Positions 8,300 to 17,285 of a stretch of DNA of 64,000 nt are shown piece after piece; position 1 is the stretch's first letter, and each line of letters begins with the position of its first letter. The stretch covers positions 2,170,001 through 2,234,000 of the forward strand of contig OZ257137.1 in NCBI GenBank assembly GCA_965279115.1, in the 5' to 3' direction. The translations under genes were made by a program, and so were the position numbers. The DNA is from JAEUOS01 sp965279115. GTDB taxonomy: Bacteria; Pseudomonadota; Gammaproteobacteria; Burkholderiales; JAEUOS01. The notes beneath the pieces are model-generated. The model had not been told where the DNA came from, did no database searches, and saw nothing but the letters and a program-made list of their open reading frames with translations.

Positions 8300-10254
8300 C
8301 AGGCGGCCTTCCTCGCGGCGGGAAAGGTCTTGGCATCCACGATGGCGAGGGTGGCGCTGACCTGGCCGATACGGCCATCCTCGAACTTGACCTGGGTTTC
8401 AATGTATTGCTCGCTGCGGCCGCCATAGATGGCGTCGACCAGCGGCGCGTACTTCTCGCTGATGAAGCCGCGCCGCACCTTGGAGGTGCGCGTGAGTTCG
8501 CCGTCGTCGGCGTCAAGCTCCTTGTGCAGGATGATGAAGCGGCGGATCTGCGAATCGGCCAGCTTCTCCTCCTGCGCCAGGTCGGCGTTGACCTTCTCGA
8601 CGCATTCGCGGATCAGGTCGCGCACCGCCGGCTGGCTGCCCAGGTCGACATAGCCGCTGTAGTTGATGCCGCGTTTCTCCGCCCAGTTGCCGACGGCTTC
8701 CATCTCGAAGTTGATGAAGGCGGCGACCATGTCGCGCCTGTCGCCCAGCGCCACCGCCTCCTTGATGAAGGGAAAGAACTTGAGTTTGTTCTCGATGTAC
8801 TTGGGCGCGAACATCGCGCCATTGGCCAGGCGCCCGACATCCTTGGCGCGGTCGATGATGCGCAGGTGGCCATGGGCGTCGATGATGCCGGCGTCGCCCG
8901 AGTGGTACCAGCCGTCGTTGGTGAGCACCTCCGCGGTCGCGCCGGGGTTCTTGTAGTACTCGCGCAACAGGCCGGGCGACTTGATCATCAGCTCGCCGTT
9001 GTCGGCGATCCTGAGTTCCACACCGGCCACCGGCGGGCCGACGGTGTCGGCGCTGACCTGGCCGTCCGGCTGCACGCACACAAATACCGCGGTCTCGGTG
9101 GAGCCATAGAGCTGCTTCAGGTTGATGCCCAGCGAGCGGTAGAAGCGGAACAGGTCCGGGCCGATCGCCTCGCCCGCGGTATAGGCCACGCGCACCCGGC
9201 TCATGCCGAGCACGTTGCGCAGCGGGCCGTAGGTGGTGAAGTCGCCCAGACGGTACATCAGGCGGTCGAAAAGGCCGACAGGCTGGCCGTCGAGCAGGCG
9301 GCCGCCGACGCGCTCGGCGATACCCATGAAGTAGTCGAAGATGCCGCGCTTGATCCTGCTGGCGTCCTCCATGCGGATGGTCACCGAGGTGAGCAGGTTT
9401 TCATACACCCGCGGCGGTGCGAAGTAATAGGTAGGACCGATCTCGCGCATGTCGGCGGTGACCGTGCCGGCGGCTTCAGGGCAATTGACGCAGAAGCCAA
9501 CCACCAGCGCCTGGGCGTAGGAAAAAATGTTCTGCCCGATCCACGCCGGTGGCAGGTAGGCCAGCACTTCCTCGGCGTCGGTCAGGCCTTCCATCTCGCA
9601 GCCTACCCGGGCACGGTCGATCAGGGCGGCGTAGGTATGCACCACTCCCTTGGGATTGCCGGTGGTGCCGGAGGTGTAGAACATCGAGGCCGCGTCGGAG
9701 GACTTGCCCTTGGCGACCTCGGCGTCGAAGAAGCCGGGATTGGCGGCATCGTATTCGCGGCCGATCGCGCACAGTTTTTCAAAGGCGGTGAGCTCGGGCT
9801 GGGTGTAGTGGCGCAGGCCGCGAGGGTCGTCGTAGTAGATGTGCGCGATGAGGCCGGCCTGCTCCTTGATTTCGAGCACCTTGTCGACCTGCTCCTGGTC
9901 TTCCACCACGGCGTGGGTGATCTCGGCGTTCTGGAACACATAGACCAGCTCGCTGGCGATGGCGTCCTGGTACAGGCCCACCGGGATGGCGCCGATCGAC
10001 TGCGCCGCGGCAATGGTCCAGTACACCCACGGACGGTTGGCCCCGATGATGGCGATGTGGTCGCCGCGCTTCAAGCCCTGGGCGGACAGGCCGCAGGCGA
10101 TCGCGCGCACCTCGGTGGCGACCTGGTTCCAGGTGAAGGTTTGCCAGATGCCGAGATCCTTCTCGCGCATGGCAGGACGCTCGCCACGCACTTTGGCATG
10201 GTGCGCAAGCAAGCGTGGAAAGGTGTCCGCCGTGACCGGTGGCATGCCATTCAT
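8299..10254 (-). CDS. Long-chain-type acyl-CoA synthetase (AMP-binding)
   Basis: A 651-residue adenylate-forming enzyme of the long-chain fatty acyl-CoA synthetase (FadD15-like) type. Motifs are SGTTGNPKGVV (A3), LYGSTETAVF (A5), GWYHSGDAG (A7) and RTSKVRRGFI near the C-terminus. The start is ATG at 10254 with AGGAG about seven bases upstream; an in-frame ATG at 10284 has no such site. It heads a seven-gene locus that ends with a second, unrelated CoA ligase, and is divergent from a Crp/Fnr-type regulator. The probable role is to trap the imported acid as CoA ester at the membrane. Confidence 0.88.
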   Translation of the reverse strand: MNGMPPVTADTFPRLLAHHAKVRGERPAMREKDLGIWQTFTWNQVATEVRAIACGLSAQGLKRGDHIAIIGANRPWVYWTIAAAQSIGAIPVGLYQDAIASELVYVFQNAEITHAVVEDQEQVDKVLEIKEQAGLIAHIYYDDPRGLRHYTQPELTAFEKLCAIGREYDAANPGFFDAEVAKGKSSDAASMFYTSGTTGNPKGVVHTYAALIDRARVGCEMEGLTDAEEVLAYLPPAWIGQNIFSYAQALVVGFCVNCPEAAGTVTADMREIGPTYYFAPPRVYENLLTSVTIRMEDASRIKRGIFDYFMGIAERVGGRLLDGQPVGLFDRLMYRLGDFTTYGPLRNVLGMSRVRVAYTAGEAIGPDLFRFYRSLGINLKQLYGSTETAVFVCVQPDGQVSADTVGPPVAGVELRIADNGELMIKSPGLLREYYKNPGATAEVLTNDGWYHSGDAGIIDAHGHLRIIDRAKDVGRLANGAMFAPKYIENKLKFFPFIKEAVALGDRRDMVAAFINFEMEAVGNWAEKRGINYSGYVDLGSQPAVRDLIRECVEKVNADLAQEEKLADSQIRRFIILHKELDADDGELTRTSKVRRGFISEKYAPLVDAIYGGRSEQYIETQVKFEDGRIGQVSATLAIVDAKTFPAARKAA

Positions 10255-10490
10255 GTCTCGTCTCCTGACCGCTACCGGGCGCATTGCACCCTGGCGGTTC
10301 CGGTTCTCTGCTGTTTTGGTACCGCTCTTTTATCTGCGCATTCTAGCGCGCGCACTCTGCCGGGCCCGCGACTTGGCCATGACGCGAATACGGGCTTGCT
10401 GCACCGGCCGCGTATCATAGGGACCGCCGGTTTGCACAGGCTGTCATTCGGCCGACAATCCACGAACGAATTTACTTACGCCAGTCTTTC

Positions 10491-11165
10491 ATGTCCGCCA
10501 TGTTGCAGATATTGCAGGCAACCCCATGGGGGAAAACCCTAGGCGCGGACGAACTCGCCGCCGCGGCGTCCGACATCACCGAGAAGAGGGTTCCAACCGG
10601 CGGCTATGTATGCCGCAAGGGCGAAGCGGTCGACACCTGGATCGGCGTGCTCGAAGGCCTGGTGAAAATGAGCAGCATTTCCCCCGAAGGCAAGCCGATC
10701 AGCTTCACCGGCGTGCCCACCGGCGGCTGGTTCGGCGAGGGGTCGTTGCTCAAGCATCCCGAGCCGCGCCTCTACGATGTGGTCGCGGTGCGCGATTCGC
10801 GGGTGGCCTACATGCCGCGCGCGACCTTCATGCGCCTGCTCGACAACAGCATCGCCTTCAACCGCTTCCTGTTGAAACAGTTGAACGAGCGTCTCGGGCA
10901 GTTCATCGGCACTGTGGAAAACGACCGCTTGCTGGAACCCGACGCGCGGGTGGCGCGCGCGCTGGCGCAACTCTTCAACCCCCTGCTCTACCCCGGCACG
11001 GCAACGCAACTGCAGCTTTCGCAGGAAGAAATCGGCCTGCTCTCGGGCGTTTCGCGCCAGCGTGCTAATCAGGCCTTGCAGGTGCTCGAGAAGGCCGGGT
11101 TGCTCAAGGTGGAGTACGGCGGGGTGCGGGTGCTGGATATCAACGGGTTGAAGTCGTTCAGTTGA
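10491..11165 (+). CDS. Crp/Fnr-family transcriptional regulator
   Basis: A 224-residue protein with an N-terminal cyclic nucleotide-binding-like beta-barrel (about 20-120; GEAVDTWIGVLEGLVKMSS, PTGGWFGEGSLL) and a C-terminal Crp-type winged helix (about 150-220; LSQEEIGLLSGVSRQRANQAL as recognition region). It lacks the N-terminal cysteine cluster of Fnr, so iron-sulfur oxygen sensing is unlikely; the effector is unknown. It is divergent from the acyl-CoA synthetase gene (236 bp between starts), so control of the liv/ligase locus is a reasonable guess. An alternative start is ATG at 10500. Confidence 0.88.
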   Translation: MSAMLQILQATPWGKTLGADELAAAASDITEKRVPTGGYVCRKGEAVDTWIGVLEGLVKMSSISPEGKPISFTGVPTGGWFGEGSLLKHPEPRLYDVVAVRDSRVAYMPRATFMRLLDNSIAFNRFLLKQLNERLGQFIGTVENDRLLEPDARVARALAQLFNPLLYPGTATQLQLSQEEIGLLSGVSRQRANQALQVLEKAGLLKVEYGGVRVLDINGLKSFS

Positions 11166-11253
11166 CAGGTCGCGTTCACTGCTTCGCGCCGCGCCGGCCC
11201 GTGGCCCTTGCTGAGACAGCCTGCGGTCCCACGCGTACATCATTCGAAAGCCG

Positions 11254-12942
11254 ATGTTCCAGCTAAAGAACAAGATCCAGAGGCGCGTCGCCTACCTGCT
11301 GGGATTCCTGCTGCTCGCCTTCGCGGTGCTCTACGGCTGGCAGTCGCGGCTTACGGTCAAGCAACAAAAACTGCTTGAACTCGAAACCGTGCTGGAACTC
11401 ACCCGCAAGTCAAGTGACCGGTACTTCATGGAGATTGGCGCCTCACTCGCCGGACTGGGCGCCGACATCAACAGCGTGGGCGGAATCGAGAACCTGGCGC
11501 GCGTCCAGCAGTTACTCAGTGCATTCCACGTCCGTCGTCCAGAGCTGACAAACATCATCATGGTGCGTCTTGACGGGCAATACATTGCCAACTCCCTCAC
11601 GTCCAACCTTTCCGGACTGCCGTCGGTTGCAGGAGACCGAACACCTGAAGAGCTGGCCATCAGTCCGCCAGATCATCCGATCACTTTGTGGCGCCCGCTT
11701 TTTGGACCTGTCAGCAAGCGATGGTTGGTGCCGTTGCGCTATACACTCAGAACGCCGGCCGGCGAGCCGTCCGCATTCCTGATCGCCGGGGCGCCGGTGG
11801 AAATGCTGCAAAACTTCTGGAGCGACGCACCGCTCACGTCGAAGATCGTGATTGCGCTGATGCGCGATGACGGTTACCTGCTGAGCCGCTTTCCGCCGCA
11901 ACCCGGCGCCACCCATGAAAGCACCTTCGCCACGCCACGCACCGGCGCGGCACGGCAATACCTGGTCAACAACGGCTTTCCAGCACGCGGCTACCTCGAA
12001 GGCAACGACTCCAGCGGGCGCGCCGCGTTCGCCTCCGTATTCACCCGCCTGGAACATTTCCCCCTGACGCTGTTCGTCTCGATACCGATTGATGAATTCC
12101 GCAGCGCCTGGTGGGAGCGCGTGCGCGTGCCTTATATGCTTATAGCGCTGCTCGCGCTCGCCCTATGGCTGATATACAGGTATGCCCTGAACCATCAGCG
12201 CGAATGGGTCAGACAGCAGCATGCACTTGCACTTGAACTCGAGAAACGCGTGGCGGAACGCTCGGAACAGCTACGTGAACTCGGCGCGCGCCTTGAAGCC
12301 GCCGAAAGCCGCGAACGCCGGCAGATCGCCCGCGACCTGCATGACGACCTGGGCCAGACCCTGGCGGCGGTGCGGATTCGATTGAATCCGCTCGAGAGCG
12401 ATGCGCGCGACGACGTTCGCGTCGCCGCGCAGGCGCTCGCCAGCCTGGTCGCACGTGCCGACGCATCCACCCGCGCGCTGGCAACCCGATTGGCCCCCGC
12501 GGCCCTGTACGAGTTCGGCATCGGGCCGGCCCTGCAATCCCTGGCCGACGAGATTGAACGCGACTTCGGCATTGAAGTGGCGATTGACGACGACGGGCTC
12601 CCCAAACCCCTGACCCAAAGCGCACGTTCCATCCTGTTTCGCGCGGTTCGCGAATTGCTGATCAATGTCGCCAAGCATGCGGCCACGCGGGAAGCGGTGG
12701 TCGAATGTCGCCGGGACCATGACGCGATACTGCTGCAAGTCTCCGATGCGGGGGTGGGCTTTGATCGCGAAGCGCCGCAGGCGAAAGCCGGCACGCAGCT
12801 TGGCCTGCCGGGCATTCTTGAGCGCATCGCATTTATCGGCGGCTCGTTCGAGATCACCTCGGTGCCCGGCAAGGGAACGCGCGCCATCATCCGTGCGCCC
12901 TTGTCGCCGGCCGATCTGAACGAAAAGGAACGCATGGCATGA
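11254..12942 (+). CDS. NarL/DegS-type sensor histidine kinase
   Basis: A 562-residue membrane kinase. TM1 is near residues 9-28 and TM2 near 291-310, enclosing a periplasmic sensor of about 260 residues (Cache-like by size and layout). A cytoplasmic coiled segment (about 320-350) leads to a HisKA_3 domain with the phosphorylated His at about 363 in ARDLHDDLGQTLA, then an ATPase domain with N-box ELLINVAKHA and glycine boxes DAGVGFD and LGLPGILERI. Its TGA overlaps the start of the response regulator (ATGA at 12939-12942), so the two form a cognate pair. The signal is unknown; periplasmic sensing of a small molecule is inferred. Confidence 0.9.
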   Translation: MFQLKNKIQRRVAYLLGFLLLAFAVLYGWQSRLTVKQQKLLELETVLELTRKSSDRYFMEIGASLAGLGADINSVGGIENLARVQQLLSAFHVRRPELTNIIMVRLDGQYIANSLTSNLSGLPSVAGDRTPEELAISPPDHPITLWRPLFGPVSKRWLVPLRYTLRTPAGEPSAFLIAGAPVEMLQNFWSDAPLTSKIVIALMRDDGYLLSRFPPQPGATHESTFATPRTGAARQYLVNNGFPARGYLEGNDSSGRAAFASVFTRLEHFPLTLFVSIPIDEFRSAWWERVRVPYMLIALLALALWLIYRYALNHQREWVRQQHALALELEKRVAERSEQLRELGARLEAAESRERRQIARDLHDDLGQTLAAVRIRLNPLESDARDDVRVAAQALASLVARADASTRALATRLAPAALYEFGIGPALQSLADEIERDFGIEVAIDDDGLPKPLTQSARSILFRAVRELLINVAKHAATREAVVECRRDHDAILLQVSDAGVGFDREAPQAKAGTQLGLPGILERIAFIGGSFEITSVPGKGTRAIIRAPLSPADLNEKERMA

Positions 12943-13580
12943 CCATCCGCGTAATGCTGGTAGATGACCATCAACTGGTGCGCGAAGCCCTGCGCGACGC
13001 CCTTTTGAGGGAAACCGACATCGACGTGGTCGCGGAAGCCGGCACTGGCGCCGCCGCCCTGGAACTTGCCCCCGTGTGCGACCCGGACGTGGTCGTGATC
13101 GACGTCGGCCTGCCGGACATGAATGGCGCGGAAGCCGCAAGGAAGATTCGCAGCCTCGATGGACAGGCCAAAATCGTCGCGTTGTCGGGTTATACCGACA
13201 AGCACTTCGTCACGGAAATGCTGCGCGCCGGCGCCACTGCCTATGTGGCCAAATCCTCGGCCGGCAGCGAACTGGTGCGCGCCATTCGTGCCGTCGTGCA
13301 AGGCCAGAGTTCCTTCAGCCCCGAAATCGCCGCGACCCTCGCCCGGGAATTCACCGGCGCCACGACGGAAGACACAAAGGTCGCGCAACTGGGACGGCGT
13401 GAACTGCAGGTCCTGCGCCTGGTGGCCGAGGGCATGCGCTCGGGCGAGATCGCCGAACACCTGCAGATCTCGCCCGGCACCGTCGACGTGCATCGGCGCA
13501 ACCTGATGCGCAAGCTCGACCTGCATTCCGTGGCCGACCTCACGCGTTACGCCATTCGCGAAGGCCTGATCGGCGCCTGA
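12939..13580 (+). CDS. NarL/FixJ-family response regulator
   Basis: A 213-residue regulator with an N-terminal receiver (acid pocket D9 and D10, phosphorylation site D55 in VVIDVGLPDMNG, conserved Ser in ALSG, Lys in VAKSS) and a C-terminal LuxR-type helix-turn-helix (about 148-208; LGRRELQVLRLVAEGMRSGEIA, ISPGTVDVHRRN). It is translationally coupled to the kinase gene. The targets may include the STAS and receiver genes immediately downstream (inference from position). Confidence 0.93.
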   Translation: MTIRVMLVDDHQLVREALRDALLRETDIDVVAEAGTGAAALELAPVCDPDVVVIDVGLPDMNGAEAARKIRSLDGQAKIVALSGYTDKHFVTEMLRAGATAYVAKSSAGSELVRAIRAVVQGQSSFSPEIAATLAREFTGATTEDTKVAQLGRRELQVLRLVAEGMRSGEIAEHLQISPGTVDVHRRNLMRKLDLHSVADLTRYAIREGLIGA

Positions 13581-13741
13581 ACCAGCGCTTCCCGGACGAC
13601 TACCGGAAAACAGGTAGTCAAGGTACAGATTTTCGGAATTGCGCGGTCCGACCGCTGGCAACACAATTGCGTGCTTTGAACTAATCCCCGTGCAAAGGCG
13701 CGTTCACAATGCGCAGGTGCGGCCAATAGTGGCAGGTTTCT

Positions 13742-14044
13742 TTGCCGGACTCTACTGAAGGACCCATCCAGCGCATCCAGGTCGCCGACCGGCTTGACTT
13801 CGCTGCGCGCGATGCCTTTCGCCGCGCCGCAGACGCCGCTACCGCGGCGCCGCAAGTACGCAAGATCGTCGTTGACCTGCGCAACACCGCCTACATCGAC
13901 AGCGCGGCGCTCGGCATGCTGCTGATACTGCGCGACAGGGCGGTTGCGGCTGGCAAAACCGTCGTCATCGCGAGCGTTCCCTGAACCGTGCGGGACATCC
14001 TGCGCATCGCCAACTTCGAGAAGCTCTTCGGGTTCGAGCCATAG
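13742..14044 (+). pseudogene. STAS-domain (anti-sigma factor antagonist) gene interrupted by an in-frame TGA
   Basis: A TTG at 13742 opens a frame encoding a STAS domain (IVVDLRNTAYIDSAALGMLLILRD, with the conserved Ser in IDSAALG). A TGA at 13982-13984 ends it after 80 residues, but the same frame goes on with TVRDILRIANFEKLFGFEP to TAG at 14042-14044. The intact paralogue at 42226 reads PGTVRDILRVAHFQDLF at this place, so TGA replaces a glycine codon, probably by a single GGA to TGA change. The product would lack the last helix of the fold. A base-call error is the simple alternative. STAS proteins normally bind anti-sigma or partner-switch kinases. Confidence 0.75.
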
Positions 14045-14058
14045 CGCCGGGCGCACTC

Positions 14059-14412
14059 ATGCGGATAGCCTGCCTGGATGACGATGACGAATATGCCGCC
14101 TTGATGACGGCCATGCTGACCCGGCTCGGGCATCAGGTGTCGCTGTTTCGCGAGCCAGACGCTCTGATGACGGCGCTGAGAATGGAACCGTCCGCAGTTG
14201 ACGCCGTCATCACCGACTATCACATGCCCAATGGCAACGGCGACAGGGTAGTGGCCCGGATTCTCGTGAAATATCCCGGCCTTCCCTGCGCCGTCATCTC
14301 CACCGACGATACCGTCGCCAGAAAATCCATTCCCGGTGCCGTCATCTGCGAAAAGCCCTACGAAATCACGGGATTCGAGGCATTGGTCGCGCGGATCTTC
14401 CCGAACCGATAG
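14059..14412 (+). CDS. Stand-alone CheY-like receiver protein
   Basis: A 117-residue single receiver domain. The acidic pocket CLDDDDEY is at 5-12, the phosphoacceptor Asp lies in VITDYHMPNGNG (about residue 53), the conserved Thr/Ser is replaced by VISTDD, and the Lys-Pro pair is in CEKPYE. There is no output domain, so it probably acts by protein contact or phosphotransfer. It follows the interrupted STAS gene by 14 bp and probably shares its transcript. Confidence 0.88.
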   Translation: MRIACLDDDDEYAALMTAMLTRLGHQVSLFREPDALMTALRMEPSAVDAVITDYHMPNGNGDRVVARILVKYPGLPCAVISTDDTVARKSIPGAVICEKPYEITGFEALVARIFPNR

Positions 14413-14457
14413 TGCCTGTCTCGGTCAGTTCGAGCGTTCCTCGCGGCGTCACCCACG

Positions 14458-15078
14458 CTAACGCGGCGCGACGAGATCCTTGAGGTTCTCCTGCCCGCCG
14501 AAACGCCATGGATGCAAGTCGCTGCGGCCGTAACACCCGGCGAGCGGATCGGCAGCCACGATCCCCTGCGCCAGTTCAAGGTCGGTCGCCTCCAGCAGCA
14601 TGACCGTGCCGTCCCAGGTTGCGCCATCGGCGCGGAGCAGGTTGCCGAACACGATCATGTTAGCGGCGCGGTCCGCGTGGGCCAACCAGTCGCGCTGTGC
14701 GCTGATATCGGCTTTTGACGGGACGGACCTGGCTGCGTCGCGCTGGCCAACGAACAGGAAGCGCCTTTTCGTCCCGTCCCCGGCGAATTGCCACATCGTG
14801 CGGCCGCTCAGGTTCGCGAAGCGTCGCACCTCGATCGCCTCAAACACACCGTTGGTGGCCAACGGATCGTCATGCGCGAACGATCGCGCGGCCTCGGCGT
14901 CGGGCAATTCCACGATGTGCATGCTGCCGGTCACCGACTTTCCGTCGGCAGCCATGGTCGGGCCGCGCGCGATCATGGCGTCGGCGTAGCGCGCCATGAA
15001 GTCCCAGTGCGCGTGCAGTAGCGCGCGTCGCGCTTCGCTGGCGCCGGACCGGTCCCGCCCGAGAACGAAGAACTGCAT
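14458..15078 (-). CDS. Tandem YCII-domain protein
   Basis: A 206-residue protein made of two YCII-like dimeric alpha-beta barrel domains: residues 1-95 (MQFFVLGRDRSGA, AHWDFMARYADAMIARGP, SFAHDDPLATNGVFEAIEVRRF) and 105-200 (RRFLFVGQRD, RDWLAHADRAANMIVFGNLL, IVAADPLAGCYGRSDLHPWRF). YCII proteins are usually about 95 residues with one domain and often help in degradative pathways, as chloromuconolactone dehalogenase does. It is the last gene of the 20086-14458 operon, so a role on an intermediate of that pathway is plausible. Confidence 0.75.
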   Translation of the reverse strand: MQFFVLGRDRSGASEARRALLHAHWDFMARYADAMIARGPTMAADGKSVTGSMHIVELPDAEAARSFAHDDPLATNGVFEAIEVRRFANLSGRTMWQFAGDGTKRRFLFVGQRDAARSVPSKADISAQRDWLAHADRAANMIVFGNLLRADGATWDGTVMLLEATDLELAQGIVAADPLAGCYGRSDLHPWRFGGQENLKDLVAPR

Positions 15079-15090
15079 TTCAGGCCAGCC

Positions 15091-16062
15091 TCATTCGATG
15101 CGGATATTGGCGCGCTTGGCCACACCGTCCCACTTGCGGATTTCCGCCTGCAGGAAGGTGGCGAATTCGGCCGGTCCCTGCGCCAGCACCGAGGCGCCGA
15201 GCCCGCCCAGCTTTTCGGTGATGTCGGGCATGCGCAGCACCCGCACGATGTCGCCGTGCACCTTGCCTACGACCGCGGCCGGCGTGCCGCCCGGCGCCAT
15301 GATGCCGCCCCAGGAGGAAGACTCGTAACCCGCGACGCCGGCTTCCTGCATGGTCGGCACCTCCGGCAGCGAAGCCACGCGGGTCCTGGTGCTTACCGCC
15401 AGCGCGCGCAGCTTGCCGGACTTGATATGCGGCGATGCCGCCACCACCGTCGGCAGGGTCATCGCCAGCTGCCCTGACATGGTGTCGACCATGGCCGGCG
15501 CATCGCCCTTGTAGGCCACCGCATTGAAGCTCACACCGACGATCGCCGCCAGCAATTCCACCCCCAGATGATTGGCCGACCCGTTGCCGCCGGTGCCATA
15601 GGCGAGCTTGCCCGGGTTGGCGCGCGCGAACTCGATCACGTCCCGGAGCGACTTCGCCTCCAGTGTCGGCGACGCCACCAGCACCTGCGGCACCATGGTG
15701 GTAAGCGTCACCGGTGCGAAGTCCTTGACCGGGTCGTAGGGCAGCTTCGAGTAGACCGCCGGGTTGATCGCGTTGGGCCCCAGGTTGGCCATCAGCAGCG
15801 TATAGCCGTCGCCGGGCTGCTTTGCCACATGGTCGAGCGCGAGGATGCCGTTGGCGCCGGGACGGTTGTCCACCACCACCTGCTGGTTCCAGGCTTCGGA
15901 AAGCTTTTGCGCCAGCAGGCGTGCCGTCACGTCGGATGCGCCGCCCGGCGGGTAAGGCACGACGATGCGCACCGCGCGGGTCGGGAAGTCCTGGGCCGCG
16001 GCGCCGCCCGCAAACCACGGCAACCAGAGTGCCAGAAGGATGAATCGGATTACGCGTTGCAT
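15091..16062 (-). CDS. Bug-type tripartite tricarboxylate transporter receptor
   Basis: A 323-residue periplasmic receptor. The signal peptide is residues 1-23 (cleavage near GGAAAQ), then the Bug hallmark FPTRAVRIVVPYPPGGASDV, RPGANGILALDHVAKQPGDGY and the C-terminal half with SGKLRALAVSTRTRVASLPEVPTM. The start is ATG at 16062, with GGAGG six bases upstream. No TctA/TctB membrane subunits are encoded in the window, as is usual for these receptors in Burkholderiales. It lies between the Rieske oxygenase and YCII genes of the same operon, so it probably binds the pathway substrate. Confidence 0.92.
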   Translation of the reverse strand: MQRVIRFILLALWLPWFAGGAAAQDFPTRAVRIVVPYPPGGASDVTARLLAQKLSEAWNQQVVVDNRPGANGILALDHVAKQPGDGYTLLMANLGPNAINPAVYSKLPYDPVKDFAPVTLTTMVPQVLVASPTLEAKSLRDVIEFARANPGKLAYGTGGNGSANHLGVELLAAIVGVSFNAVAYKGDAPAMVDTMSGQLAMTLPTVVAASPHIKSGKLRALAVSTRTRVASLPEVPTMQEAGVAGYESSSWGGIMAPGGTPAAVVGKVHGDIVRVLRMPDITEKLGGLGASVLAQGPAEFATFLQAEIRKWDGVAKRANIRIE

Positions 16063-16136
16063 GGAGCACCTCCACAGGTCGGTCCGGTTTCGATCCCGCC
16101 GCGGCATGGCCGACCGCGTGCCGCGACGGGTCAAGT

Positions 16137-17276
16137 TCATCCGGCCGCGGCCAGCCGGCGTTCCACCGCTGCCTCGAAACCGGCCGAGCAGAACTCCGAT
16201 CGGCCGAATTCGAGCACCCGGTTGGCACCGGAGGTGAAGGTGGATTGCATGGATTCCATCAGCGCGAAATCCTCGTTCAACGCATCCCAGAAGATCTTCA
16301 CGTTGCGGTCCCAGTAGTTGCGCGCCTTGTCGGTTGCCGGCGGCGCGGGAATCAGCGTCATGGCGTCCATGGTCGAGCGGCCCACGCCCTGCGGCCACAC
16401 CGAAATCAGCGTCGCATGGTCGCCGATGAACAGGAACATCAGGTTGGGGAAGAAGTAGTAGATGATGTTGCAATGCTCGGCCAGGCGCCAATCGGACTCC
16501 GGTTTGCCGCGCAATTCGACGATCGATTCCTTGGGCAGGGTAATGCGCCAATGGTCGCCGAAAGCATCCGCGACCATGCGGTTGTCCTGGAACATTTCAC
16601 CGATGCTGTCGCGATGCAGGTACTTGAAGTGGTAGGCCTCGAGATTCGCGTCGGCCACCAGCTTCCAGTCGTGCTTTGCGTCGAAGCGGCGCGGCGCGTA
16701 GTGCGCGAAGCGCTCGAATCCGAAGGAAGCGAGGTCGTCGGCCATCGTGCCCAGCCAGGCGCGGATGTCCAGCGTGCTGCCGGGGGTGGCCACCACCCAC
16801 ACCAGCCCGCACGCCTCGGCCACCGGCAATTGAACCAGGCCGTGGGTGGCGCGCTCCAGATCGGGAAATTCGTCAGGATGCGGCAAGCCGCGCAGGCTGC
16901 CGTCGCTGTCGTAACTCCAGGAATGGTAGGGGCAGATGAAATTGCGCCGCCCCGTACCGCAGGCGCCGTCCGCCACCCGCGCACCGCGATGCCGGCAGGC
17001 GTTCACAAAGGCGCGCAGGGCGCCGTCCTGCCCGCGCGCCACAAGGATCGGCACACCGGACAGATCGTGGGTGATCCAGTCACCGGGATTGGCCACCTGC
17101 GAGCCGGCGCATACCATCACCGGCAACGAGCGGATCATCGTCTGCTCGCGCGCCAGGCGCTCGGGTGACAGGTAGCGTTGCACCGGGCTTTGCGCGGCCG
17201 CGCCACGGTCGGTGGTACCGGCCTCCATGTGGGCGAGGATGCGGCGAATCAGGGCCACCTGGGTTGCGTGATCCAT
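16137..17276 (-). CDS. Rieske-type ring-hydroxylating oxygenase, large (alpha) subunit
   Basis: A 379-residue oxygenase. The Rieske [2Fe-2S] ligands are C94-x-H96 (CRHRGA) and C115-x2-H118 (CPYHSW). The catalytic domain has the mononuclear iron His residues in NLEAYHFKYLH and a candidate Asp in NEDF. No beta subunit, ferredoxin or reductase gene is adjacent, so electrons must come from proteins encoded elsewhere. Its size and layout fit the alpha-only monooxygenase/demethylase groups. It lies 9 bp after the crotonase gene. An aromatic or N-methylated substrate is possible; the sequence does not decide. Confidence 0.88.
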   Translation of the reverse strand: MDHATQVALIRRILAHMEAGTTDRGAAAQSPVQRYLSPERLAREQTMIRSLPVMVCAGSQVANPGDWITHDLSGVPILVARGQDGALRAFVNACRHRGARVADGACGTGRRNFICPYHSWSYDSDGSLRGLPHPDEFPDLERATHGLVQLPVAEACGLVWVVATPGSTLDIRAWLGTMADDLASFGFERFAHYAPRRFDAKHDWKLVADANLEAYHFKYLHRDSIGEMFQDNRMVADAFGDHWRITLPKESIVELRGKPESDWRLAEHCNIIYYFFPNLMFLFIGDHATLISVWPQGVGRSTMDAMTLIPAPPATDKARNYWDRNVKIFWDALNEDFALMESMQSTFTSGANRVLEFGRSEFCSAGFEAAVERRLAAAG

Positions 17277-17285
17277 GCGCGTCGC

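Noticed and set aside
13982..13984. TGA read as glycine or selenocysteine
   Set aside because: TGA is used as a normal stop for many genes in this window, no SECIS-like hairpin is apparent, and the paralogue has glycine here; a point mutation or base-call error is the simpler explanation.
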